Source of the DNA: Colius striatus
Lineage: Eukaryota > Chordata > Aves > Coliiformes > Coliidae
Length of the DNA stretch: 64,000 bases
Direction of reading: 5' to 3'
NCBI RefSeq assembly: GCF_028858725.1
Contig: NC_084767.1
Location: 17,065,895-17,129,894, forward strand
Positions 53,352-64,000 of the stretch are shown here, in pieces; position 1 is the stretch's first letter; every line of letters starts with the position of its first letter. Under the pieces are notes generated by a model. That model had not been told where the DNA came from and ran no database searches. It worked only from the letters and a program-made list of their open reading frames with translations. The position numbers and the translations under genes were made by a program.

Positions 53352-54900
53352 CTGTCAAAAAGGAAAAGAAAGGGGTTACAAAGCCGTTTTGATCTCTGCG
53401 ATGTAGGCTGAGCAGCAATTCATTGGGAACATCGCGTCTCTGCAGTGAGCCGGTCTTACACGATGGTCCCAGAGAGCTGGATGCTCACTGCTCACAAAAA
53501 CCAGCAGACATTGTAGGCAAGGAGGCTTAACACAGGCTGAAGCCTAACTGAAGCGAGTCCCTTCACAGAACAAAACAGGCTTTGAATTCTTGGGTTTCAT
53601 CCAAGAAGAGGTGTCCGATTAAATAACTCCTTCTTTACATTTAAATTCCACGGAACAGTTTCACGAAGAACCTGGGCCCGTGACCAAGCTGCCAACACCC
53701 GAGTCAGAGGCTCACACGTTTTGTTAAAAAACAGCACCCTGAAGGTGAAAAAATTGTTAAGCTTGTTGCAGATTAATTTAAAAAAAGGAAAACAAATGGA
53801 CCGGTGCATTTTGCTGTGACGCCGCTGCCTGCACTGGTTTGTTTAGACTAAGCCAGACGACAAGTTGGGCATTACTTTGTCTTGCCTCTGACTGAGATTT
53901 TGGGAAGAGAGAAAGATGAATTCTGAACATTCTGGCAAGCAAAGAAAAAAGAGTAAGTGAGCAGGACTTTGTCTGGTGATTGTTTAATATTCCCTTAAAC
54001 TGGGTGACCTAAAGGACTGATGAGGAGGAGCCCATACTGGGATGCCTCTGTCTGGGAGGAGAGGTGGGGTTGTCCTGCTCTGAGGGAGTGGTTCCCAGCC
54101 ATGGGCTGCTTGTCCACATGTCCTTTTATTATATTTTTAGTGGGATTGCCATATATTTGCCAAACGCTAAAACAAAGAGCTCAATACAATACAATAAGAA
54201 ATATCAGAAAATAAAGAAACGGGGAAGAACAATAATTTCCCCCTTCCCACAGCAACTTTCATTCTAGAGTTGCAGTACACCTTGTAGCCCTTACAAACCC
54301 ATCATCAGTTAGGTAATATTATAAACAAATTTTATAAGCTGCTATGTTAAGACACGGGAGTCTCCAATTATAAAAAATTCAAAAATCAATCCTGAATCGG
54401 GACTGTCAGGTTCCCATTCAGGTACCTACACATCGACGGTCTGCTGCCCTACACTGCTATGCTGCACAGACAGGAATGAGACTTGATGAGTAGTTTCAAA
54501 ACAGTAATTTATTCAGGCTGGCTAAATATGAGTTTAAAGGTTTCTATTCTATTTTCAGATCTCAGTCAGAGAGGCAAAGCGACAGGTCCAAACTATGCAG
54601 CTGGTAGCAACTGTAAAGAGCTTGATTCTTGATCCCTCACCACTATAAATATCTCAGCATCTCTTTAAAATCTCACATCTCTTTATAAAGACACAACTTC
54701 TTTCTGTTTCCTTAGCTTGTGTACCTGCTACAATAAAAAAAAAAAGGCAGAGAGAATGGGCCAGTGGTGTGGTCTCCTTAACTTGCCATGTCTCTAACTA
54801 AGGCTGGTGAAGACATTACCTTGCTGTAGACATTAAACCATTCCGGGTGGTGATTCATTTTCTCTGCTTGTAGAGCAACACGCGTCATGAATCCAAAAGC
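53256..54900 (-). CDS. PCBD2: PCBD2 (DCoH2), last two coding exons
   Basis: Join of 54820-54900 and 53256-53351 on the - strand gives the C-terminal 58 residues of pterin-4a-carbinolamine dehydratase 2. The enzyme dehydrates 4a-hydroxytetrahydrobiopterin during BH4 recycling. The family also dimerises with HNF1 homeodomain proteins as a coactivator. Seen here: [21 protein letters not shown] with the catalytic His-His-Pro, then Tyr (FNVY), His (LISHD) and Asp (TKRD) in the family spacing, ending FIDKAAASV. Both exons have GT/AG borders and phase 0 junctions, and exon sizes match the human gene (27 and 31 codons). The paralogue PCBD1 is ruled out by [15 protein letters not shown] with ...KAAASV and by synteny. 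The N-terminal exons are outside the window. Confidence 0.95.
53352..54819 (-). other. PCBD2 last intron
   Basis: 1.47 kb intron with consensus ends (gtaatg ... gacag). It holds an A-run at 54735-54746 and AATAC-type short repeats near 54183-54195. No further exon was seen. Confidence 0.9.
54820..54900 (-). CDS. PCBD2: PCBD2 penultimate coding exon (active-site His-His)
   Basis: Encodes 27 residues from [10 protein letters not shown] to FNVYSK. It carries the EKMNHHPEW motif whose histidines bind and protonate the pterin in this family. The acceptor is ag just before GCTTTTGG (54901-54902) and the donor is agcaag|gtaatg. The upstream pyrimidine tract is weak (cactttctctccttag). Confidence 0.96.
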
Positions 54901-57900
54901 CTAAGGAGAGAAAGTGCAAAGAGGACAATACTCCTCCACCCGCCAGGACTGGCAGCAGATCTGCCAGATCCACTCCAAAATCCCAAAAACTCCTAGAGAT
55001 GCTCCAGACTGCACCTTGGGTCTGAGTGTGTTGAAGGGACATCTCACCTTCTGATGCCACCAATGCATTTCCTCAGGCTGCTGAAATCATCCCCTTCAGA
55101 CCCAAATAAATCACTCTGATCAGTGCTGCCTAACTCTAAGATTCAAAGCCATTGCACAAGAGCAATGATTCTTACCTTTGGCATACAATAGTGATTTTAA
55201 ACATCCATCCCAAACCCCTCAATCCCTTAGAAACGTGCCATTTCTAATTAAGCATCATGCCACAGTGTTGCCAATACCACTTCCAGAAACACATCCTTTC
55301 ATGTCACTATTTTGCTATTTATTTTGCTGGGAGGAGAATGGCAGCAGGTGGGTTTACCCCTCTGCTTTATGAGAAAATGTTTGCCCTTAAAATGAGTTAA
55401 AATAGGTTTCCCAATCCTCTCCCCCTACATTCTGCACGGCACGCTCCCTCAGGACACAGCTTTTATCACAGGCTCAAGAAGAAAATAATAGCAGGCCCTT
55501 GCCAAAATACTTAGGAGCAAATCACTGCATTATAAAGAAAATTAGAATGTCCATGTAAATCAAGAATGCAATTATGCAGCGGGGCCCAAAGGGCCTCAGT
55601 GCGTGAGCAGGACGCCTCCAAGTCAGCGGGCTTTGTTCATACCAAGCTCCATCCATCGGGGTTCAGGACCCGAATTAACATGCAAAGCTTAAGTAACATC
55701 CACGTTATAGTCTGGTTCATATTATAATACAACAACCTCAACAAAACCCTACCTGATTTAGGTAGGTTTTTAGTGATCATTTATGGAAGAGAATGTATAT
55801 ACCCTGCATTCCATCGAGTGATGGCCATTTCAAACAAACATGTGGTCCATGAATAACATATAATGGTTGATAATAGTTTCAAGTCTTTTTTCCTCTCACA
55901 AATTACAAATACCTTTAGGTAAAAAAAAAAAGCCTTGGTGCCTGGATGAAGTATGACTTTGTTAGTCGTGTTGCCAGTCAAACGAATGCAAACATTATAA
56001 TCAGAGAAAATCATTCCAATGAGGTTTGTCGTTTGGAAATCACCAAACTGTCAGCAATTAAAAAGCTTTTTTCTTTGACCCAAGAGCATTCCAAAAATCG
56101 AGAAAATCTAACTTCCCTTGAAGCTCTTGCTCAGTTTAGTTTTACTCGGAGTGAACAATTACTTCTAAAAATTTGCAAAGGTCTCAACAGCAGGCTCAGA
56201 AGCAGAAAGCTGCAAGTTGTGCATTAAATGTTAGCAATGATTTGGAAAACTTCTGCATTGTAGTACTGGGGATGATACTCAATTTAAAAGATTTTAGAGG
56301 GTCCATAGGCTTAATAAGGAATGTTACTTCCAACACAGCAATTCTACACACAGACATGTCCTCAAAAGTTTAAAACAGCAACGCATCTGCGACTAGATTG
56401 CTTTCATACATACAAAGAGCAAGGGGAAAAGACAGATTACATTTCTCAAAACCTCCACCGGGTTCACATATGCACAACCAGTGTCTGCCTGGAACTCACC
56501 CACCTATGCACACATGCAAGTCATGCTACACAAACACAGTTCATCCATCGTGGGACAATAATCGCCACTCCAACAGAAGCCAGATAGAGTGAACTGCACC
56601 AGTAAACAAGGCCACTAAATTAATCTGCTCTACAGACCTTACTTCACGCTTCGTGATGACAAATCCTCCTGATCACCAGACCACCAAATTTTCACCAGCC
56701 ACTGGATGCCAACTCACTGCCTCTTCCCTTGCAGATGGTAAAAACTCTCCAGCTGGATAAAATGGACGTGGTCTTAAAATTTCTCACGTTCTCAAAGAGT
56801 GCTCAATTTGAGGCTGTCCGAGTCATGTAAATGAATTAATTATGGGCAGGGGATTCTCCTGCTGCTCATTGCTCCAGCTGCCCACGACTGTACCGGTCAG
56901 GGCAATCTGCAGTTACAGTGAAGGACAGCACATGCAGACCCAAGGGATATGCCCACCTTCATGCATGCCCTGCTCTGCTCAGAGACGTTCTCCCTCACTG
57001 CACATTACCCAAAGCAACTTACTACTTGTATTTTAGTTTATTTTAATCATACACAATAAGTATCTCCCACTAAGAAAATGAGCAACGGTTCTAATGAGCA
57101 ATTTCACCAACACAATCTCCATTAAGGTCCTAAATGCTTCCTTTGCTAATTAAAAGAATTGGAAAGCTATTGTTTATGAATCACCTTTTTATTTGTAGAG
57201 CCATAACCTTTCTTTAGAAAAATACAAGTGGCTCTGGAAGGAAAAGATATTTAGGTTTGATTAGATTTGAAAACTCTATTACATAAAATCAGTTTGGACA
57301 TTTCTTCACGTCTTGAAACTTGATCAGTAATTTGGTCTAATTGGTGATCAAGGAAACTATCTTGTGATCAATTAAAGTAATTACCACATTCCGGCAACAC
57401 AACCAACCTTAATTTGAACAGGAGTCTGCACTTCTTCAACTTTAATTAAAAATAATGAAAATTATTATGCAGTCTGCAGTGCAAGATCATTGTCAAGACT
57501 GCTTTGGTGGGCAGAGTTTATCAGACCATCACACATTTCTTGATGAAAGTGAGACAAGTACTTTACTCACGACAGTAAGACCCAACACAGTCTTGACTTT
57601 CACTATATTACCAACAGAGATCTGCACCCCCTCGGCCACTAACAAGAACTTTTTCAAATTTTTCCTGACAAAATAAAAGGAGGGTGAAAAGAAAGGATTT
57701 GTGCACTTTCTAGAAGCCATTAAGAAGTATTAAAAGACATTTTGACGTATTGAAAATCACTAAGTATTTGGCTATTTTGGTAACAGGCATATTAGGCAGG
57801 TATTTTCAACCTAATCTTTTTAGGATGTTTGGGTTAAAATAACAATCAGACACAGAAGTTACCCTAAACAAGTACATCACGTCACCTGAGTGAAGGCAGA

Positions 57901-60900
57901 CTGCAGAGCCCCTGCAACAAACCATAAAGAGCAATAGAAGAAGTAACGAGTGAAGCAATCCTGCACAGACAAGATGTCTTGGGTGTGCCAGCATGTCTCT
58001 TCAACTCATTTCTTTCATGACTGTAAAAGAAGGAAGTGAAAACTAATGGTGTTCCATTAGCCCAGTCATAACATCACTTCTAAAATGTTTTTTTTTTAAT
58101 ACTAGCAGTATGGTATATCTATAGCATATCCATAGTATATATCCGTGAGATAAAAATCAGGGCATCTGTTAGTAGAGCAAGTTAATATGGAAAAAAAAAC
58201 ACCAAAACAAACTTAAAAAAATCAAGCTATCACATAACATTTTAGGACTGGCCAAACTGCTTTTGAAAGTGACATAATAAGCTATCACAAAATAAAACCT
58301 AATGCGACTTTTGTGGCCTGAGAATGGGAAATCCAGGGCCAGACGCTCTGCTGGCAGAAGTGGGAGGGAAGATGAAATTCCATCCTCTCCTCTGCACTGC
58401 TCAACACTGCACGGCTCCGGGAGAATCGTGGGGTCCTGGAGCTAATCAGCTATTATTCTTCCTTTCACACTTCTTAAGCAGGGAATCAATTCATCTTAAT
58501 ACTTTTTAAACATGCTGCTTTTGTACAATGCTTGCCAACATTATCTTGATGAGTTATACATCAAAGGAACACAGGTCGATAAGTCGTGCTAATACATCAC
58601 CCACCCGCGAGTCCCCAGTGATGGATTACCACAGTGCATCTCCAGAACAAAGCAGCTGACAGTACTTGACTCAAAAGTGGAGATATTCAAGAAAAACAGC
58701 TGAAAGACTCAACAATACAACCATACACACTTTTTATTTATTTGTTTTAGAATGTGCACTATGAGGAGCATACCCAGGCTTCTTAAATCCTTTGGACATT
58801 CAGCCAAGGAAACCATATGCTAATCATGAGTACATTAAGGTTTTTGCCTCCCATCTGTCATTATAACACTGGAGGTAGCATTAACCTCGACCTTCTGTGG
58901 TGCGAGGGCTACCTGTCTTCCCTTCCCCATCCACCCAGCCTAAATCTGCATCAGTTATCAGTGGGAAATGAATAAATAAAACAAGTCCTAGTGGCGTTGC
59001 CATACAAGGCGAGAGATGACACCTCAGACATTTTTTTTCCATTCACTCGAGGGAAAAGCACGCAGTATATGGCTCGTGTTTTACTTAGCAGCTTGACACA
59101 ACAACAACAAACTCAAATAACGAAGGTTCACTTCTAAACTGCAGCAGCTTTCACATGTACAGCTGATGTTACTACCTAACAATGAGCTACAGGCCAGCAG
59201 ATAAAAGGAAAAAGCTCTTTTCTTTTTTGTTTGTTTTTGGCCCTGTCTGGATTCACCCACAACATTAATCAAAGGAAGACCTTCCTGATGCTCTTCTCCT
59301 TTTTGATATCATTCCAGGAATAGCGGGACAGTCCTTAAGAACAAAATGAAATCACATCCCAAAACAGAGGTAAATTCAGGCGATTCCCATCACCATCTCT
59401 CTGATATCGTGCCCACATTTCCCTCTCCCTCCACTCTACCTCAGCCAGGCATGGGTAGGCAACAGGTTCTGAAGATGAACACCATCTAACACACTACAGG
59501 TAGATCGGTTTTTTTCCTTCCTCTTTAGTAGCTCAAGCAGCAAAATCTTGTGCATGCAGCCAGCCTTCCCATTCCCCAGGCACTGGCTGTGACCGGGGAA
59601 AGCAGTACTCCTAGCTCTGAAGGACAGTGATAAAGGCAAAGGACGGAAGACGAATACTACAGGCATACTGGCATGTACTGAGACACCATTTGTCTTCAAA
59701 ACGTGAAACTCTAAAAAGCCCACAACTCCAGTTTCCAACTTAATTGTCTACGCTTTTCCGTGTTTACAATACTCTTTTAAAATGCAGAGCTGACTGCTCA
59801 AATCCCCGATACTTATCTGCACACATCATTTATACAAAAGTGAAATGCTGCTTTGCATTCTAAAAAAAGCTACCTATTTATATTCCTGCTGCAGCCGTAA
59901 ACACTGCTCTCCATGTTAAATCTGCAGCAGTGTATGTGAAAACCTTTGCGCCATGTTCTACAAAGAACGCTGTTTCTGTCTCCCAACACTTGTTTACAAT
60001 TATGTCGGTGAAGAAACTAGCTCGCCAGCTCTATATCAAACATTTTTGACAGCAAAAGCACAAACACTGATCTATTCTAAGTAGTTTGCCACTCTGTGTA
60101 ATCTTGGAAAAGGCATTCTTGCCTTTGATTCTAAAAATGTTTATACTTCATACATTATGCAAATAGTTTTGATATATTAAGAAACAATGCAAGCAAAGCT
60201 CAAGTTAAATTAAATTCTTCAACAATAACCTTGCCAAAGCACTGATTTTCCTATTAAAAAAATTATTCCAATTTGTTGATCTTACATTGGATGAAACATA
60301 CTGTAACAATCTTCATAATTTATGTCCTGTTGGGACACTATGATTTAAAGTAACATAATACAGACCAGCATCACTGCTAATCTAAACCACCTGAGCAGAT
60401 AAACAACAGTTTCCCCTTCTCTCTTCATTGAGGGTATTTCTGTTTATTGTCATATGATTTACCAATTTGAAGAACATGAAGAATAAATGGAGGCAAAGGG
60501 AAGCGGAGCTCGGAGGCACGGCCTTTCCTCAGTGGGGACGTTTCTCACACAGGTACCGGTACAATGTCAAGAGCTGCAGGAGATGACAGAAGGCAATTTC
60601 AGGAATGCTGTCCCAGGAAAAGCCCGAGCCGCCCGCGGCAGAGGGAACTTTGCACTCGCTCAGCACAATCTACACCAGGTGCGGCTCCAGACGTGGCACG
60701 GTCCTGATGGTGCTCAAGACGCAGCTCTCCAAAAGAGCTCCAAGTCAAAAGCTTCATCTCCCAAGCTCAGCAGTGACCTAAGCTATGGCATCACTTTGTC
60801 ATAAAGCAGGTGCAAGCATCATTTGCCCCATCTGAGATTCACCTGGTCTGAAAAACAAACACGAATTTTCTGCTGAGGCCAAGGGATACGGATCAATGCA

Positions 60901-63900
60901 AGAAAGGTCCCAAGAGGAAGGTAGAGAGCACTGACCTGCTCTTAAAGCCTTCTCCTTGCTTTGCTTTCCTCTCCCCTTGTGCTAAGAGTGTGAATTACCC
61001 TTGTGTGCAATCTCCACGGCAAACCTCAACTTTTCCAAGCCTGTTTATATCAGGACTTACGGAACTGCTGAATTTAAACCTATCTTTCTCTCGTTGGTGA
61101 TAATACGATACAAAATGTTACATCTATTACCTTCTTCCTCATCACATCTTGACTTTTCCAGCAGACTCGGTGCCGAGGATCATTTTTCCTATTCTCATTT
61201 TTATTACAGCAAGTCACTGCCCCTGGATTTCATGAACAGAAAGTAGATAATATTCTCAGTGATTCAATGAACAGACTTCACACCAAAATTAATCGCCTAT
61301 TCCACCAAAAAGATTTACTGACTTGATAGAGTGGAAGTGAGAGAACGTGGAGCTGTCTTAAGGCAGCATAAAAACTTCTTTCTGGGAGTGATAAAATTTC
61401 AAGCCTAGACAAGGCTCAGTCAAGACAACCATATTGCAAAATACATTCATGTGCTTTAAGGTAGATAGAAATGATTACAGTTGCCCATAAAGACTACTTA
61501 CTGCATAAAAAGTAGACATCGTAAATCCCAATCAAACCTGGAACAAGGTCACACGGTATTTGTGATATATCACTTCATTCAGAAATACTTAAACACTGTT
61601 TTCTTTTTTTTTTTCCCCAGTTCTAATTCCTTAGCACTCTAGGTAAACACAGATCCATAAATATTATTTTGTTTACTAAAAATATAGATCTCTAAACTTG
61701 ATTTTTGAGAAAAAGAAGGAAAAATAATCCCGGGTTTCAGGACTGAATTCAAACATGGAACAAATCCTCCGGCCATGTAGTCAGCTAAACATGGCTCTCC
61801 ACCTCCTAAGACATTGTTGTGTGCTCTGTGCTCAAAAATGGAATATAAAGATTGCACCTAGGAGGTTTACAACAAATAAAATGGCTATTTCAAGAAACAT
61901 GATTTTTCAAATGAGCTTTTTGCACCCTACCTAAAGCATTAAATACTACAGCAAAGCCCCCATTAACTGAGCACCTGCTAAAGCAATCAGTCACTTAAAA
62001 TAATAAACTCTCTTGGCTACGGGACTGAAAGAACAATGATAATTTTACTTGTTAAAGCAAATGTTTGGTCCAGCAAATCAAACCCCTGGCTGTACCGTAA
62101 TAAAGCCATCACACAAACCACTATAAAAATAAACTAGTAACAAGGTGCACTTAGTCCCCAGTTCCAACCATTTGAATTCTGGCACCTGACCCCCTGCTAA
62201 GGCACTCTGCTCACCCGACACGCCTCGTGCTGCACAAGGACAACACATCCTCGGTGCCAGCCCGCAACACGAACCTATTGTAAAAAAGACCAAAACAGAA
62301 GTAATTTCAGGGAACGCTCCACTTCAAAAAGCTACTCAAATCCCCTGACTTTTATAGAGCTCAGGTGCACTGTGGAAGAACAGAGAAGTTCATTATCCCA
62401 TCGCACCGTGGTTGGGATAGAACAGGTCTGGCTACAGCAGAACTCAACACCACTATTTTGCCTAATGTTTCTTTTCACATGTGAAGGAATTATTTCATCC
62501 TGTAGACATGACAGGGAAGCTCACATGCCATACATGCTGCTGATAACACAGGGAGCGCTCTGAATAAATTCTCCTTGGTCTTTTGGCCAAGATTACATAT
62601 ACTACCAGTTTGACATCCACGATCTTCTCTGCTGAGTATCCAAGGGCAATCATATCCTGCCTCTGATAATCCTCTAAATCTCTGCCATTTATGATCCCAA
62701 GAAAACATCAAAGAATGATAAGAAAGGCATCACTTTATGATGGATTGAGAGAAGAAGCGGCTGCTCTCACAACCATTTCATCTTCCACTATCCTCTTTTC
62801 CACTGCACTGTCAGCTTTTTTGGTTTGATTTGTTTTTTAAAGACAGGGTCAGCAATTCAAATGTGTGACAGAGAAATCACAATGGAGATGTGATACATTT
62901 GGAGAGGCCTTTCAAACACCCTCTTGGCCAAGCCAGAATCTAAAAACACATCTAAAGCTGTGAAATAAAGTAAACTTGGGAACATTTACTGTAGATCCAG
63001 TCAGGGAGTTATTTTAACTCAACTCTGCTGCTTGAAGGCATCCTACTGTATTGTCAGAATGGGTGTGGATGTCTCTTACAGCAGAAGAGAGTAGAGGATC
63101 CATGGGGCAGTGAGCTCAGCAGGAGACTTAACTGGGCCAGCACTGGCAGGCTTTTAATTTATGTTGCACTATAAAATTCAAATATTACTTTGCAGAAAGA
63201 CACTTCAAATCTTGGAGTGACAGATCCTTTAGTTAAAAAAAAGAGACTGAGAGCAAGCACCTTCCCAGACAAATTGTTTCTGTTCAGAAGAAGCAGAGTA
63301 CCTTGCCTGATTTGCTATGCCCGCTGTTCCCTGTGTGATCTGTAGGCCACCTAGATCTGTGCTTCGTCTCCTGTCTTCTGTATTTAGAAGAATGGCTGGA
63401 GCAGGTCACAAAGAAATGAGCAAAGGTAGCTACCTTAAGTGACATTATTAAGAAAGAGGCTCACTTAACTGCCAACAATTTAAACAGACAACCCACACTT
63501 GACATTTTCAGCTGTCTTCAGACCCCTCAGAGCACATGCCTGGAAGTGGCAGAGTACATGTGATGTGAAACATTTTGAGAGGTTCCATGGGGTTATTTTG
63601 TTGTTTGGGTTTTTACTAAGACGGCAGGGTTCCTCTAAGCAAGCCACACCATTTGTACACTGGTACCTCTGGAAACGGAGAGATGGGCTCACAAGGGGGG
63701 ACAAATGCTAACTCCGAGTCCTCCAGTGAATGTCAAATTTCTTTTAAAAATTTGTATGAGCACAAATTCACAAAGGGAAATCCTTAGTACAGCTCTGTTT
63801 TTTTAATTAGAGTGGGCATTACAAGACATGCAGAAACACAACATCTAGGGCTTGTACACCTAACGGCATTTTTGCTCACTACAAACACCCACCCACTGTA

Positions 63901-64000
63901 TCATGGGATAAAGATTCTCCCAGCCACAGATACCTTGGTCATGAACAGGCAAATATTTACCTGCCTGCTGCTATTCTCGTCACGACATGAGGAAAATCAC
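54901..64000 (-). other. PCBD2 upstream intron (continues past the window)
   Basis: At least 9.1 kb. The exon that should precede AFGFM (encoding the WSEL..RDAIYKEF..KNFNQ segment in human) was searched for on the - strand and not found, so it probably lies beyond 64000. AT-rich repeat-free blocks at about 55480-55750 and 57060-57460 hold several AATTAA cores. Short open frames such as + strand 55946-56227 have no recognisable domain. Confidence 0.7.
62563..62660 (+). pseudogene. U2 snRNA-like pseudogene fragment
   Basis: ttctccttggtcttttggcc followed by aagattacatatactacc resembles the 5' end of U2 snRNA (TTCTCGGCCTTTTGGCTAAG ATCAAGTGTAGTAT), which includes the branch-point-pairing GTAGTA, here changed to ATACTA. 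Further on, agtatccaagggcaatcata resembles the U2 ctctatccgaggacaatata segment, in the right order with about ten bases missing between. It is too divergent to be functional. Without alignment the call is moderate. Confidence 0.45.

Noticed and set aside
55946-56227. 93-codon + strand frame with protein-like composition
   Set aside because: No family recognised and it lies inside the PCBD2 intron. In AT-rich DNA such a frame can arise by chance.
59281-59345. Possible PCBD2 upstream exon (- strand WNDIKKEKS-like reading)
   Set aside because: It does not match the expected WSEL..RDAIYKEF segment, and the splice borders are not convincing.

Overview
The window is vertebrate nuclear DNA, almost certainly from a bird. 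It has intron-containing genes with consensus splice sites, CpG islands, and several 3'-end fragments of CR1 LINEs of the type that dominates avian genomes. Gene order matches the conserved amniote block PITX1 - CATSPER3 - PCBD2. The order of bird is not determined.

Layout: (1) 1-8.3 kb is the GC-rich 5' flank and promoter of PITX1, with a degenerate GT-rich pentamer array, a pair of consensus CRE sites, an AT microsatellite and a CpG island. (2) 8.3-15.4 kb is the complete three-exon PITX1 gene on the + strand, encoding a 302-residue bicoid-class (Lys50) homeodomain factor with a C-terminal OAR motif. (3) 15.4-41 kb is a long intergenic interval. It holds a second CpG island just past PITX1, two old palindromic MITE-like elements, a roughly 3.4 kb strand-asymmetric low-complexity tract (about 21.6-25.0 kb), two CR1 fragments and several AT-rich blocks that could be enhancers. 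(4) 41.2-48.1 kb on the - strand carries six recognisable exons of the sperm calcium-channel gene CATSPER3, with two frameshifts and two in-frame stop codons, so it is a unitary pseudogene relic. (5) 51.5-54.9 kb on the - strand holds the last two coding exons and the 3' UTR of PCBD2. The rest, to 64 kb, is PCBD2 intron; its 5' exons lie beyond the window. A degraded U2 snRNA-like sequence sits in that intron.

PITX1 transcribes toward CATSPER3 and PCBD2, which transcribe toward it, as in the human 5q31 arrangement (mirror image). The long interval between PITX1 and CATSPER3 is where PITX1 cis-regulatory elements could lie. PITX1 (transcription factor for hindlimb, pituitary and jaw) and PCBD2 (pterin dehydratase and HNF1 cofactor) are functionally unrelated neighbours. 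The most notable discovery is the well-resolved CATSPER3 relic. It fits the reported absence of CatSper channels from birds and records how one subunit gene decayed in place. Protein comparisons to human CATSPER3, PCBD2 and PITX1 were made from memory and need alignment to confirm.
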